Source of the DNA: an uncultured Collinsella sp.
GTDB taxonomy: Bacteria; Actinomycetota; Coriobacteriia; Coriobacteriales; Coriobacteriaceae
Direction of reading: 5' to 3'
Assembly (NCBI GenBank): GCA_902478365.1
Contig: CABSKX010000017.1
Location: 1 to 40,434, forward strand
DNA length: 40,434 nt
Made by a program: the position numbers and the translations under genes. Of the stretch, positions 1 through 8,493 are shown in pieces; position 1 is the stretch's first letter, and the number at the start of each line of letters is the position of its first letter. The notes beneath the pieces are model-generated. The model was not told where the DNA came from, did not search any database, and saw only the letters and a program-made list of their open reading frames with translations.

Positions 1-1240
1 TGTAGCCCTCGCGGGTCGGGGCCAGGGGCTGGCGGGCGACGCCGTCGCCGTCGGTCACGCCCTGGAGGGCGTCACTGCCGTCGAAGAACGTGCCGCCGTT
101 GGCGACGTAGAGGACGTCGATGGAGTTATCCTCCTCAACGGCATTCCACTGAGCATAAAGGGTAGCGTGCTTGCCACCGCCGACGAGCGGGTTATCAAAG
201 TCGACAGGATCGGTACCCTCGCGGTCGTAGGTCCAGCCGGCGAAGGTGTAGCCCTCGCGGGTCGGGGCCAGGGGCTGGCGGGCGACGCCGTCGCCGTCGG
301 TCACGCCCTGCAGGACTTCGTTGCCATCAGCGAAAACACCGCCGTTGGCGACATAGAGAACGTCCTTCTCGTTGTTAGCAAGCTCTGCCCACTGAGCGAA
401 GAACGTAGCATGCTGACCGCCACCCTGGATGGGCTTGGTGAAGTCGACAGGCTCGGTGCCGGCAGCATCGTAGGTCCAGCCAGTAAAGGTATAGCCCTCG
501 CGGGTCGGGGCCAGGGGCTGGCGGGCAACGCCGTCGCTGTCGGTAACACCCTCCATGGTCTCATTGCCATCGGCGAAAACGCCACCATTGGCAACATAGA
601 GAACCGTCTTCTCGTTGTTCTGCTTCCACTGGGCATAAACAGTCGCGTGGCCGCTGCCCGCAACGATGGCCTTCGTGAAGTCGACGGGGTCATTTCCGTC
701 GCGATCGTACGACCAACCAAGGAAGTCATAGCCCTCGCGGGTCGGCTGAAGCGGCAGACGTGCAATACCGTCGGTATCGGTTACACCCTGCATAGTTTCG
801 TTGTCATCGAAGAACGTGCCGCCATTGGCAACGTAGAGGATTTCGACAGTCTTGTCCTGCTTCACAGGCGTCCAAGCGGCGAAAAGGGTCACATGGTCGC
901 CGCCACCGACGATCGGCTGGTTGAAGTCAACCTGGTCGGTTCCGTCGCTGTGATAATACCAACCGGCAAACACATAGCCGTCGCGCGTAGGAGCAAGCGG
1001 CTGACGAGCAATGCCATTGCTGTCAGTCTTACCCAGCATGACGTTGTTGCCGTCGGCAAACTGACCGCCATTGGCAGAGTAGGTCACATCGAGCACATTC
1101 GAGGGAGCCTCAGTCCACTTGGCGAACAGAACAACAAAATTGCTAGCGTCGCTCAGAAGAGGCTGAGAAAAATCTACGGCATGCGTGCAAGTGTTGTCAT
1201 AATACCAGCCGCCAAACACATAGCCATCGCGCACGGGAGA
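1..1240 (-). repeat. Tandem ~237-246 bp coding repeats of the InlB-type protein
   Basis: A conserved block (GCCCTCGCGG type on the plus strand) recurs at 5, 251, 494, 731, 977 and 1223, with spacings of 246, 243, 237, 246 and 246 bp. All spacings are multiples of three, so the frame is kept. The copies at 5, 251 and 494 are almost identical over about 50 bp, while those at 731, 977 and 1223 have diverged. This gradient suggests that the array grew by duplication on the 3' side of the gene. Confidence 0.85.
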
Positions 1241-1486
1241 CTCCGGCGTAGAGCATACGCCCTTATCGTTAGTCTGAATGCGCATAACGATGCTTCCGTC
1301 CGCGAAAGCGCCGCCGCCATTGTCCGCTACAAAAGTAACGGTCTTAACACCAGTAGAGGCTGCAGCAGTAGCCCCCTCGCTCGTGTTCTGAGTAGTCTCC
1401 GCCGCGATAGCAGCAACCGGCGTGGAGCTGAGCACCATACTCAAGCTCAGACCGGCTGTGATAGCAGCGTTAAGCTTCCTATTCAT
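1..1486 (-). CDS. Secreted InlB B-repeat (Listeria-Bacteroides repeat) surface protein, 3' end outside window
   Basis: About 495 codons are visible and the C-terminus lies beyond the left edge. The start at 1486 follows a GAAAGGA ribosome binding site. Residues 1-29 form a signal peptide (basic MNRK, hydrophobic core, then AIAA before E). After a short Ser/Thr/Ala linker come six tandem units of about 80 residues. Each contains a GGxFxDGN-type stretch, a G(V/K)TDxDGxARxPLxPTR segment and a (E/D)GYxFxGWxYD segment, then PVDF...LFAxW. This pattern matches the InlB B-repeat/Flg_new beta-grasp-like repeats of secreted or wall-attached proteins in Firmicutes and Actinobacteria. The first units in the window (C-terminal in the protein) are nearly identical in DNA, suggesting recent duplication. 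The anchoring signal (LPXTG or other) is not visible. Adhesion or envelope function is inferred from family only. A long open frame on the opposite strand (167-1579) is a shadow. Confidence 0.85.
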   Translation of the reverse strand, partial: MNRKLNAAITAGLSLSMVLSSTPVAAIAAETTQNTSEGATAAASTGVKTVTFVADNGGGAFADGSIVMRIQTNDKGVCSTPESPVRDGYVFGGWYYDNTCTHAVDFSQPLLSDASNFVVLFAKWTEAPSNVLDVTYSANGGQFADGNNVMLGKTDSNGIARQPLAPTRDGYVFAGWYYHSDGTDQVDFNQPIVGGGDHVTLFAAWTPVKQDKTVEILYVANGGTFFDDNETMQGVTDTDGIARLPLQPTREGYDFLGWSYDRDGNDPVDFTKAIVAGSGHATVYAQWKQNNEKTVLYVANGGVFADGNETMEGVTDSDGVARQPLAPTREGYTFTGWTYDAAGTEPVDFTKPIQGGGQHATFFAQWAELANNEKDVLYVANGGVFADGNEVLQGVTDGDGVARQPLAPTREGYTFAGWTYDREGTDPVDFDNPLVGGGKHATLYAQWNAVEEDNSIDVLYVANGGTFFDGSDALQGVTDGDGVARQPLAPTREGY

Positions 1487-1581
1487 GTGGTCGTCCTTTC
1501 CCGACTTGCTTCTTCGCGACCACTTCGCAGAAGAAGACATTTGAATTGCATGATTGATTTAAGCCGAGAAAATCCTTAAAA

Positions 1582-1626
1582 GGTTGCGCAACCAAGCTAT
1601 ATCTAAGGTTTGAGACTTTTTTTCAA
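1582..1626 (-). promoter_or_regulatory. Promoter of the repeat surface protein with palindrome at the start site
   Basis: On the minus strand a -35-like TTGAAA (1626-1621) and a -10-like GATATA (1603-1598) are separated by exactly 17 bp. A perfect 12-bp palindrome, GGTTGCGCAACC, at 1582-1593 covers the predicted transcription start. That is a typical place for a repressor operator. The leader to the ATG at 1486 is about 105 nt. The promoter is inferred from spacing and sequence; no regulator can be named. Confidence 0.5.
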
Positions 1627-1642
1627 AAAAGTTTGCAAAAAG

Positions 1643-2308
1643 CTATTGCACCACCCGTACGCTGGGGCAAAGGTCTGCCAGCGGGCACTCGTCGCACTTG
1701 GGCTTGCGGGCGTCGCAGATCTCACGACCAAAGGTGATCCACTGGTGGTTGACCGACTCCCAATACTCGTGCGGCAAAATCTTGAGCAGATCTTGCTCAG
1801 TCTTGAGCGGCTCCTTGGCATGCGTCTTGGGGCTCAGCATCAGGCGGTGTGCGATGCGGTTGACGTGCGTATCGACCGCGATGCCCTCCACGATGCCAAA
1901 CCCCACGTTGAGCACGATATTCGCCGTTTTGCGCCCCACACCCGGCAGCTTGACGAGTTCCTTCATGTCGGCAGGTACCTCGCCGCCGTAATCGACGACG
2001 ATCATCTGCGCGGCCTCCACGGCGTGCTTGGCCTTGCTCTTATAAAAGCCAAGTGACTTGATGGTATCGGCCACATCGGCCACGCTCGCCCCCGCCATGG
2101 CCTCGGGCGTGGGCCACTGGGCAAACAGCTGCGGCGTCACCTTGTTGACCTGCGCGTCGGTCGTCTGAGCCGAGAGCAGTACCGCGATGAGCAGCCTAAA
2201 GGGATTCTCGTGGTCCAAAAAGCACTCGACCGGGCCATAGCGACGGTTGAGGCGCTCGCACACCTCAACGGCGCGCTCGCGTTTGGCGGCATTGGTCTCG
2301 CGTGGCAT
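1643..2308 (-). CDS. nth: Endonuclease III
   Basis: A 221-residue DNA glycosylase/AP lyase for oxidised pyrimidines in base excision repair. The helix-hairpin-helix motif LPGVGRKTAN lies at about 121-130 with the catalytic lysine at about 127, and the catalytic aspartate is in VDTHVNR at about 146. A C-terminal [4Fe-4S] ligand set with C-x6-C-x2-C-x5-C spacing occupies 198-214. Length and motifs are complete for the family. The start at 2308 was chosen because GAGGAG lies 6-7 nt upstream. An ATG eight codons earlier (2332) has no ribosome binding site. The gene lies 63 bp downstream of the ABC exporter on the same strand and may be co-transcribed with it. Confidence 0.95.
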   Translation of the reverse strand: MPRETNAAKRERAVEVCERLNRRYGPVECFLDHENPFRLLIAVLLSAQTTDAQVNKVTPQLFAQWPTPEAMAGASVADVADTIKSLGFYKSKAKHAVEAAQMIVVDYGGEVPADMKELVKLPGVGRKTANIVLNVGFGIVEGIAVDTHVNRIAHRLMLSPKTHAKEPLKTEQDLLKILPHEYWESVNHQWITFGREICDARKPKCDECPLADLCPSVRVVQ

Positions 2309-2371
2309 AACGACTCCTCGGCTCAGCGGCATAACAAACTTATGGGCACGATTGTCCCACGTATGGGGTCT

Positions 2372-4174
2372 TTACGCCTCCAAAAATGCGCCGGTCTGGC
2401 GGCCCCACAGGCTTGCGTACTCGCCGCCCGCCTCGACAAGCTGCGCATGCGTACCGTCCTCGACAATCCCGCCTTCCGCCAGCACCACGATGCGGTCGAG
2501 CGCCGCCACGGTGGACAGGCGATGTGCCACCACAATGGAGGTGCGACCGCGCATCAGGTTCTCGAGCGCCTCCTGCACCAACGCCTCGGACTCGCTGTCC
2601 AGGGCAGAGGTCGCCTCGTCGAGCACCAAAATCGGCGCGTCGGTCAGGATAGCGCGGGCGATGGCCACGCGCTGGCGTTGTCCACCCGAAAGCTTAACGC
2701 CGCGCTCGCCCACCATGGTGTCAAAGCCATGGGGCAGGCGATCGATAAACTCCAGGGCATTGGCCAGGCGTGCCGCCTCGCGAATCTGTTCGTCGGTGGC
2801 GTCGGGACGCCCGTAGGCGATATTCTCGCGAATGGAGCGGTGGAACAGCAGCGCCTCCTGAGGCACGTAGGCAACCTGGCGGCGCAGGCTCTGCTGCGTG
2901 CAGCGCGAGACGTCTTGGCCGTCCACGAGCACGCGGCCACCCTGTACGTCGTCCAAGCGCAGCAACAGCTTGGTGAGTGTTGTCTTGCCCGAGCCCGATT
3001 TGCCCACCAGGCCCACGCGCTGGCCCGCTGCCACATGGAGCGTCAGATCGTCGAACACGTTCTCGCCCGCCGCGGCGTCACGGTATGCAAAGCTCAGGTG
3101 CTCAAAATCAATCGCGCCCTCGCCCACCTTGAGCTCGGGAGCATTCTCGTCGTCCGCCACCAGACGCGGCTCGTCCAGCACGCGCGTCATCTCGGCCGCA
3201 TCGCCGAGCGCGCGGTTGATACGCTGCATCATGGAGCTCACGTAGTTCAGACGCATGGTGAGGTTGTACGTATAGGTAAAGATCATGACAAGCGCGCCGG
3301 CAGAGACGCCAAACCACGCGTTGCCGCCCGCCACGAACACACTCACCACGGCCATGGTGATGACGATGAGGCCCGAGGTCGTAAAGTTGCGCTGCATCAT
3401 GGCGTGCATCGAAACCGTTTCGGCGTCGCGTGCGGCGCGGTCGGCGCTACCGAACAGGTCGTGCTCAAAGTCTTCGCGCCCACAGGTCTTGACGGCCAGG
3501 ATGTTCGTGACCGCGTCGGAAAGCACGCCCGACAGCTTGTTCTGCGCGGCGGACGTCGCGGCCGAAAGCGGCATGATGCGCTTGTACATAAGCCAGACAA
3601 ACGCGATGTAGACGACCATGATGCCCACCAGGATCACGGTAAACGTCGGCACCACCGGGGCGAGCGCTGCCACCGTGCAGACAACCGAGGTGATAGTGGG
3701 GATGAGCGAATACACCGTCACGTCCACCAGACCCGTGTAGCCGCTCATAAAACGGCTCGTCTGGCTCACAAGCGATCCGCCAAATCGGCTGGTGTGGAAT
3801 GTCATGGATTGATTGGAGAGCGTGTCAAAGCACAGGCGCGCCAGGTGATAGTTGCCCGCAATCTCGAGCTTGTAGACGGTGTAGTCCTGCAGCTTGGAGA
3901 GGATCTGGCCCACTAGGTTAACGAGCACGAGCGCCAGAATGTAAGAGCCAAAGACCTCAAACACCTGGTCGCCCGCCACGGGGCCGGCTTGGACGCGGTC
4001 GACGATAAGGGCCATCACGTAGGTGTTGGCAAACGTGAGCAAAAAGATGTAGCCCGCCGACGAGAACACCGAGAGAAAAACAATCAACGGCTGTGTGCGC
4101 GTGACGTCCCAAAAACGCTGCAGCGTGCGGCGCACGGTGGAGCGTTTGAGCGGGCTGGTGCTTCTCTGAGACAC
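2372..4174 (-). CDS. ABC exporter, fused membrane and ATPase domains
   Basis: A half-transporter of about 600 residues. The N-terminal half has about six hydrophobic segments (type I exporter fold, roughly residues 20-300). The C-terminal half is an ABC ATPase with Walker A GKSGSGKTT (about 390), signature LSGGQRQR (about 494), Walker B ILVLDEATSALD (about 512) and the H-loop AHR. Such proteins work as dimers exporting lipids, peptides or drugs; the substrate cannot be read from sequence. The start is taken as GTG at 4174, preceded by AAAGGA with 5-nt spacing. An in-frame ATG at 4210 lacks a ribosome binding site. No partner half-transporter gene is adjacent, so a homodimer is likely. Confidence 0.9.
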   Translation of the reverse strand: MSQRSTSPLKRSTVRRTLQRFWDVTRTQPLIVFLSVFSSAGYIFLLTFANTYVMALIVDRVQAGPVAGDQVFEVFGSYILALVLVNLVGQILSKLQDYTVYKLEIAGNYHLARLCFDTLSNQSMTFHTSRFGGSLVSQTSRFMSGYTGLVDVTVYSLIPTITSVVCTVAALAPVVPTFTVILVGIMVVYIAFVWLMYKRIMPLSAATSAAQNKLSGVLSDAVTNILAVKTCGREDFEHDLFGSADRAARDAETVSMHAMMQRNFTTSGLIVITMAVVSVFVAGGNAWFGVSAGALVMIFTYTYNLTMRLNYVSSMMQRINRALGDAAEMTRVLDEPRLVADDENAPELKVGEGAIDFEHLSFAYRDAAAGENVFDDLTLHVAAGQRVGLVGKSGSGKTTLTKLLLRLDDVQGGRVLVDGQDVSRCTQQSLRRQVAYVPQEALLFHRSIRENIAYGRPDATDEQIREAARLANALEFIDRLPHGFDTMVGERGVKLSGGQRQRVAIARAILTDAPILVLDEATSALDSESEALVQEALENLMRGRTSIVVAHRLSTVAALDRIVVLAEGGIVEDGTHAQLVEAGGEYASLWGRQTGAFLEA

Positions 4175-4299
4175 GGGCTTCCTTTCGCATCTGATAGGGC
4201 GAAACGCCATTGTTGCACATTGAAGCGCACTTCAGGCAAGCACGATGCGAAAAGCGCCCGCGTCCTGCGTTTACGCCGGCGCCCCGCCGTCCGTTGCGG

Positions 4300-5655
4300 C
4301 TAGTCCTCGTCTTCCTGGCCAGTGAGTAAGCCTGCGGACTCCAAGCCCAAAATCTCGTCGATCTCCCGCGCGTCTTCCAACGCGTCGATATCCTTGAGTT
4401 TGCGCTCCATAACGTTGGTGCGTGTGGTGATAATGCCCTCGACCGTCTTGCCCGCAGTCTCGATCTGCTGTTGGGCGCGGCGTAGCGCCGCCTGATAGCG
4501 CGGCAGCTCGGCCTTGACGGCGGAAAGCACGCGCAGCACGTCGTCGGTACGTTTTTGCAGCCTAAACGTCTGGTAGCTCATCTGCAGACTGTTGAGGATG
4601 GCGGCCATGGTGCTGGGGCCGGCAACGTTGACGTGATAGTCGCGGCCCAGGGTCTCGATAAGCCCGGGGCGACTGACGACCTCGGCGTACAGGCCCTCAA
4701 ACGGCACGAACAGAATGCCAAAGTTAGTCGTCGCGGGCACGCTCAGGTACTTCTCGCAAATGTCCTTGGCCTCGCGTTTGACCATCGCATCGAGCGTCTT
4801 GCGCGCAGCGGCGACGGCCTCCGCGTCGCCCGACTCCTGGGCGTCGAGCAGATGCTCGTACGCGTCGCCCGGGAATTTGGAGTCAATCGGCAGCAGCACG
4901 GGATCGCCCTCGTCTACCGGCAGCTTGACGGCAAACTCAACACGCTCCGAGGCGCCAGGCTTGGTGGCGACGTTTTCCAGATACTGGTCGGGCGTAAGGA
5001 TATCCGCCAGAATCGCGCCCAGCTGCACCTCGCCCAAAATGCCACGCGCTTTCACATTGCCCAGCACGCGCTTAAGGTCGCCCACGCCGGTGGCAATAGA
5101 TTGCATGTCGCCTAGGCCCTTGTACACGGCCTCGAGCTGATCGCTCACTTGCTTAAACGATGCAGACAGGCGGTCGTTGAGCGTACGGGAGAGTTTCTCG
5201 TCCACCGTCGCGCGCATCTGATCGAGCTGCACATTGTTGTCCTTGCGGATGGCGCCCAGCTGGGCATCGACCGTCTCGCGCACCTTGTCCAAGCGGTGCT
5301 CGATACCCTCGCGGTTGGCGCCAAGCTGTTGGGCCGTCTCGCGGCGCAAGTCATCCATACGGTCGCCAGCCTGTGAGAACTCACGCGCGATGGTCAGGTA
5401 GCGCTGCTGCTCTACGGCGGCGTCGGTCGTCTGCTGCCGCGCGATGGCATTTGCCGTGCGGCGGGTTTCTGCCAACGCGACGTTCAGGGCATCGAGCGCG
5501 TTGTTGGCCTGCTCGAGTGCTGTCAGCATTTCCGCGCTACTGTCGCCACGCTCCCGCAACTCGGCACGCAGGCCTTGAAGCTGCAGGGCGCAAACCACAG
5601 CAACCCCCACCGCCACCAAGGCAATCACAACAAGCGCAATATCAATAGCAGACAT
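4300..5655 (-). CDS. rmuC: DNA recombination protein RmuC
   Basis: A 451-residue RmuC-family protein. It has an N-terminal membrane anchor (SAIDIALVVIALVAVGVAVV), a long charged coiled coil to about residue 190, then the RmuC core. The core includes VEFAVKLP, LPIDSKFPGDAYEHLLDA, FGILFVPFEGLYAE and a conserved NVAGPSTMAAILNSLQ block. The core is related to PD-(D/E)XK nucleases, and the family limits DNA rearrangement between inverted repeats. That is of some interest here because the window is rich in long inverted repeats, but no link is shown. The ATG at 5655 has GGAG just upstream and is preferred over the ATG 11 codons earlier. Confidence 0.92.
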   Translation of the reverse strand: MSAIDIALVVIALVAVGVAVVCALQLQGLRAELRERGDSSAEMLTALEQANNALDALNVALAETRRTANAIARQQTTDAAVEQQRYLTIAREFSQAGDRMDDLRRETAQQLGANREGIEHRLDKVRETVDAQLGAIRKDNNVQLDQMRATVDEKLSRTLNDRLSASFKQVSDQLEAVYKGLGDMQSIATGVGDLKRVLGNVKARGILGEVQLGAILADILTPDQYLENVATKPGASERVEFAVKLPVDEGDPVLLPIDSKFPGDAYEHLLDAQESGDAEAVAAARKTLDAMVKREAKDICEKYLSVPATTNFGILFVPFEGLYAEVVSRPGLIETLGRDYHVNVAGPSTMAAILNSLQMSYQTFRLQKRTDDVLRVLSAVKAELPRYQAALRRAQQQIETAGKTVEGIITTRTNVMERKLKDIDALEDAREIDEILGLESAGLLTGQEDED

Positions 5656-5706
5656 AGACTCCGCCCAACAAACCCAATCGATTATCAATCAAAACTGCAA
5701 TCAATC

Positions 5707-6270
5707 TTACCCCGCCACACGCACCGAGCGCCCGGCCCCTTCTTGGGCGCCCCTCTCCTCCGCATATTCCATAATGCGGCGCGCCGTTTCCCTGCTCACT
5801 TTTGAGTCATCACCGGCTAAGTATGCGTACACGTTTCCCTTATTCAGATTCAAATCGCGGCAGAGGCCGTAGCGCGTTACGCCCGATTCCCCTAGCGCTC
5901 CCAATGTTCTTTTTCGCATCAGGGCGTTGATCCTTCTATCGGCAGCCGGCTTCTCCTTCACCCCTCTATACGCACGCCAAACGTTGGCATAACGATTGGG
6001 AAGCTCACTTTTGGCACATAGAGACGCCATGCCACCCGCTTGATCGTACAAGGACAAAACGCCTCGGTAATCCTCTTCCATCCACGAGCCCTCGGATAAG
6101 CCCAGAACGTATTCGGCTTTTCCTTGCGCCAAAGCGAGCAAAAACAGAGGCTCCGCCACGCGCGGCGCAACCGTCGTCGCTTGCTCAACCAGTTTTCTAA
6201 AACTCAGCGACTGCTGTCCGGATAGCTCCCGGCAATAGCCTTTTAAGAATCCCTCAAAGGTCAGATTCAA
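5707..6270 (-). CDS. C-terminal HTH protein paired with a nucleotidyltransferase (putative antitoxin/regulator)
   Basis: About 187 residues. I do not recognise a named family over the full length. Residues about 127-175 (TRYGLCRDLNLNKGNVYAYL followed by VSRETARRIMEYAEE) look like a helix-turn-helix of the XRE/Cro type. The N-terminal part is helical with a hydrophobic leucine/alanine stretch. The start is TTG at 6270, preceded by a strong AGGAGG. Its TTGA overlaps the TGA stop of the upstream nucleotidyltransferase gene by 4 bp, so translation is probably coupled. Base composition is more AT-rich than the neighbours. Overlap plus HTH suggests the antitoxin or autoregulator of a two-gene module, which is inference. 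Confidence 0.7.
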   Translation of the reverse strand: MNLTFEGFLKGYCRELSGQQSLSFRKLVEQATTVAPRVAEPLFLLALAQGKAEYVLGLSEGSWMEEDYRGVLSLYDQAGGMASLCAKSELPNRYANVWRAYRGVKEKPAADRRINALMRKRTLGALGESGVTRYGLCRDLNLNKGNVYAYLAGDDSKVSRETARRIMEYAEERGAQEGAGRSVRVAG

Positions 6271-6797
6271 CCGAGCACCTCCTTTTTGTATTGCCTGTAT
6301 GCGCAGACCATCTCTTGATAACTCCGCTCCGAGGGCGACGACGCCAGAGCCTCTCCCTCGTCGAATATAAGCCGCTCGAGCAGATCCCAATCAAGTCGGT
6401 CAACGAATGCCTGACTATGAAGATCGACGATGTCGTTCGGACGATAGGCATAAAGCTTCATCACCGCCAGGTCCTCCAAAGATGGCGTAAAGTACCTGAT
6501 AAAACGCGCCCCAATCTTCAAGGGAATCAAACGATCTTCGTAATTGAATGGCATCTGATTACAATATGCCACCGCCATACCATTCACCTCGGGGTATCGA
6601 GCTATGATCTCGCGGAGGCACCTGTCTGCCTCAAACACATCAATGTCATGTGTAACCGACCGATTCGTCACATCGTTTAGCATGAAAGCGCTTCCTCCCA
6701 CCAATACAACGCTCGGCCTGTCGTCTCTTGGACCTATTTCCAGCTCCGCCTCTTCGTCAATGCCCAAAAGAGTCTGCTCTAAATCCTGCTTATACAT
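6267..6797 (-). CDS. DUF6036-type nucleotidyltransferase (putative toxin or defence enzyme)
   Basis: A 176-residue protein with a minimal nucleotidyltransferase signature. GGSAFML (34-40) is followed by the metal-binding acidic pair in THDIDVFEAD (D51, D53). A later segment, MKLYAYRPNDIVDLHSQAF, matches the K..A.R..D..Dl pattern of DUF6036/AbiEii-like proteins. Family members often act as toxins that modify RNA or proteins and are paired with a small regulator. Here the partner overlaps downstream. The ATG at 6797 is preceded by AGGATT. Substrate and activity are not evident. A housekeeping nucleotidyltransferase is less likely because of the small size, the overlap and the atypical composition. 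Confidence 0.72.
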   Translation of the reverse strand: MYKQDLEQTLLGIDEEAELEIGPRDDRPSVVLVGGSAFMLNDVTNRSVTHDIDVFEADRCLREIIARYPEVNGMAVAYCNQMPFNYEDRLIPLKIGARFIRYFTPSLEDLAVMKLYAYRPNDIVDLHSQAFVDRLDWDLLERLIFDEGEALASSPSERSYQEMVCAYRQYKKEVLG

Positions 6798-6920
6798 AGC
6801 AAATCCTATTATTATTCATCTTCAATAATACTATTCAGTCGCACGACAGGACCCAAAGGATGCAAGGATTCTACTCGTGGCGATAATCCGTACACCCTAG
6901 AAGTCCTAATGTGACAAACG

Positions 6921-7343
6921 CTAACTCTCCCAGCCGGCGCGGATGGTTGTTATGACGTCGCCTAGGCGCTGGCCGAGAGCTGCCAAGTGCTGAAGCACCT
7001 CACTGGGCGAGGCGCCGTTGAGGATGCAGGTGAGCGCATACGAGACCAGGAAAATCGCCGCAAGTCCTAACGGGATCAGCACAATCATCGCTAACGTGCG
7101 CAGGCGCTGGCCCACGCGGCGGTGACGTGTGCGGCGCTTGTCGAACGCAAGCTCCTGCGCATATGAATCTTGTTGTACGGAATAGTTCTCTGGCGCCGAT
7201 CCGCCCGCAGGCGAAACCGCAGGCGTGGCATTTTGCGCAGGGGGCTGGGCGGCTACCCCTTGCATTTGTATCTCCATGAGCCGTTGCTGCTGACGCAACA
7301 TGCGCTCAGCTTGTTGCTGCGGAGTCTCAAGAAACAGATCCAT
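6921..7343 (-). CDS. Small single-pass membrane protein of unknown function
   Basis: About 140 residues. The N-terminal 70 residues are rich in Gln, Pro and Ala (QQQAERMLRQQQRLMEIQMQ), probably disordered or coiled. A basic RRTRHRRVGQRLR stretch then precedes one strong membrane segment (LAMIVLIPLGLAAIFLVSYALTC shape). The C-terminal tail of about 35 residues is amphipathic. Topology is inferred to be N-in. The ATG at 7343 is preceded by GGAGG at 5-nt spacing, and the longer reading frame starts inside that site. I recognise no family. Confidence 0.6.
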   Translation of the reverse strand: MDLFLETPQQQAERMLRQQQRLMEIQMQGVAAQPPAQNATPAVSPAGGSAPENYSVQQDSYAQELAFDKRRTRHRRVGQRLRTLAMIVLIPLGLAAIFLVSYALTCILNGASPSEVLQHLAALGQRLGDVITTIRAGWES

Positions 7344-7589
7344 GCTGGCCTCCAAAATCGGAGCATTCGACGCTTACGCCCAGCATCCCGCACCGCCAAG
7401 GCCACGGCAACGCAATCCGTAGCAATAGCTGCGAAGTTTCTTGTTGACAAAAGCTGTCGAAAACCTCAACAACTCCCCTACCAGCACTTTCTCTGAGCTT
7501 TTTTATCGAATGATCTTTTGCCCTTCCACCAACCCGCCAACTAACCAAAAGCTGACCAAAAGCTTGACGGAAATTGTGAAGACCGGGAC
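7344..7589. other. Intergenic region, no gene seen
   Basis: No open frame with a credible ribosome binding site. A direct repeat of ACCAAAAGCT occurs twice around 7545-7564. No clear -35/-10 pair was found for the downstream minus-strand gene. Confidence 0.4.
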
Positions 7590-7759
7590 CCCACACAAAA
7601 AGTGCCGCCCCAAAGGGTCGGCACACAAACTTATTATCAGCTTTTCTGTAACGAGCATGCGACGACTCAACGCCGGAGCGCAGGGCGGGGAAACCTTTGC
7701 CTCGCGCGACCCTGCGGAGCCGTGAGCGAGAGGGAAAGGTTTCCCCGCCCTGCGCTCCG
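7590..7759 (-). repeat. Palindromic 3'-UTR element, copy A
   Basis: Read on the minus strand, 17 bp after the stop of the 7777 gene, the element begins with a perfect 25-bp stem (7674-7698 with 7735-7759). Its 36-nt loop contains CCCTGCGGAGCCGTGAGCG. A 49-nt conserved spacer (7625-7673) follows, then a terminator hairpin (7602-7611 with 7615-7624, one mismatch) followed by a run of five T. The same architecture, spacer and loop recur in copy B at 8494-8679 with a different inner stem. It is probably transcribed as part of the 3' end of the upstream mRNA. Confidence 0.85.
7602..7624 (-). terminator. Rho-independent terminator in element A
   Basis: GTGCCGCCCC pairs with GGGTCGGCAC with one mismatch. 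On the minus strand the hairpin is followed by TTTTTGTG, so it would end transcripts from the 7777-8409 gene. Confidence 0.75.
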
Positions 7760-7776
7760 TGGTCGGTGGGGGCAGA

Positions 7777-8409
7777 TTACATGCCCGAAAGACCGCGAGC
7801 AGCGGTGGCACACAAAAACGCCAAGACTAGAATCACGAGCGAACCGGCAATGTCGGCCACCACGCCCGTAAGACGACGCTCAAACAGCCAGCTCTCAAAG
7901 TGCGGGGCGACATTGCGCCAAACACGCCACAGCAAGATGCCCATGCCGATAACGCCCGGGATATTGAGCAACAAAATCTCGGAGCACAAGAGGCCGATCA
8001 GGTTGCCGGCGGCAAAGCCCGCATCGCCCTCGCAGTATTTGCGATAAATCATGTACAGCATGTACGCCACAAACGGCTGCAGACACGCCGAGATAAACGT
8101 AACCACCATCGAGGGGTCTTGAGAAAAGACATCGGTGAGCTTATCCGCGCTCGTAGCATCTTTCGAAGCCAAGAACAAGCCAATGACCACCACGGGCACC
8201 ACGCCCAAGATAACCTCGACCAGAGTAAACAACTTAGCAGTCAGATCCTCGCTAGCCGTATTGAGGTGAGGCGCCCACTCAGGATGAGCATGTGCACCGA
8301 CCTTCTTGTCCTTCTCGGCACGATCGGCCTTTTTGCCCTCGGCAACCCGACGACCAGGATCCTTGCGAGTCCCCGCCGCAGCAACCCGAGCCCGAGATTT
8401 CTTACCCAT
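7777..8409 (-). CDS. Multi-pass membrane protein of unknown function
   Basis: About 210 residues. The N-terminal 45 residues are strongly basic (GKKSRARVAAAG, then a lysine-rich DRAEKDKKVG). Four hydrophobic segments follow: LFTLVEVILGVVPVVVIGLF, VVTFISACLQPFVAYMLYMI, NLIGLLCSEILLLNIPGVIG and VVADIAGSLVILVLAFLCAT. I recognise no catalytic motif or named family. The ATG at 8409 is taken, with a GGCGGGG stretch 7-11 nt upstream; a GTG three codons earlier is possible. Palindromic elements flank it on both sides. Confidence 0.65.
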   Translation of the reverse strand: MGKKSRARVAAAGTRKDPGRRVAEGKKADRAEKDKKVGAHAHPEWAPHLNTASEDLTAKLFTLVEVILGVVPVVVIGLFLASKDATSADKLTDVFSQDPSMVVTFISACLQPFVAYMLYMIYRKYCEGDAGFAAGNLIGLLCSEILLLNIPGVIGMGILLWRVWRNVAPHFESWLFERRLTGVVADIAGSLVILVLAFLCATAARGLSGM

Positions 8410-8493
8410 AAAAAACACCCCGCCAGGTAGTAGATAAACTAAAAGTCGCTACCAAGTGTACCCCACCCATGAACGATGCCGCCCCAACCGGCC

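Noticed and set aside
167..1579. 470-codon plus-strand frame at the left edge
   Set aside because: It is the reverse of the InlB-type repeats, and its own repeats follow from them. The minus frame has a signal peptide, ribosome binding site and recognisable domains.
2210..3916. 568-codon plus-strand frame
   Set aside because: His/Arg/Ala-rich shadow of the ABC exporter and the start of nth.
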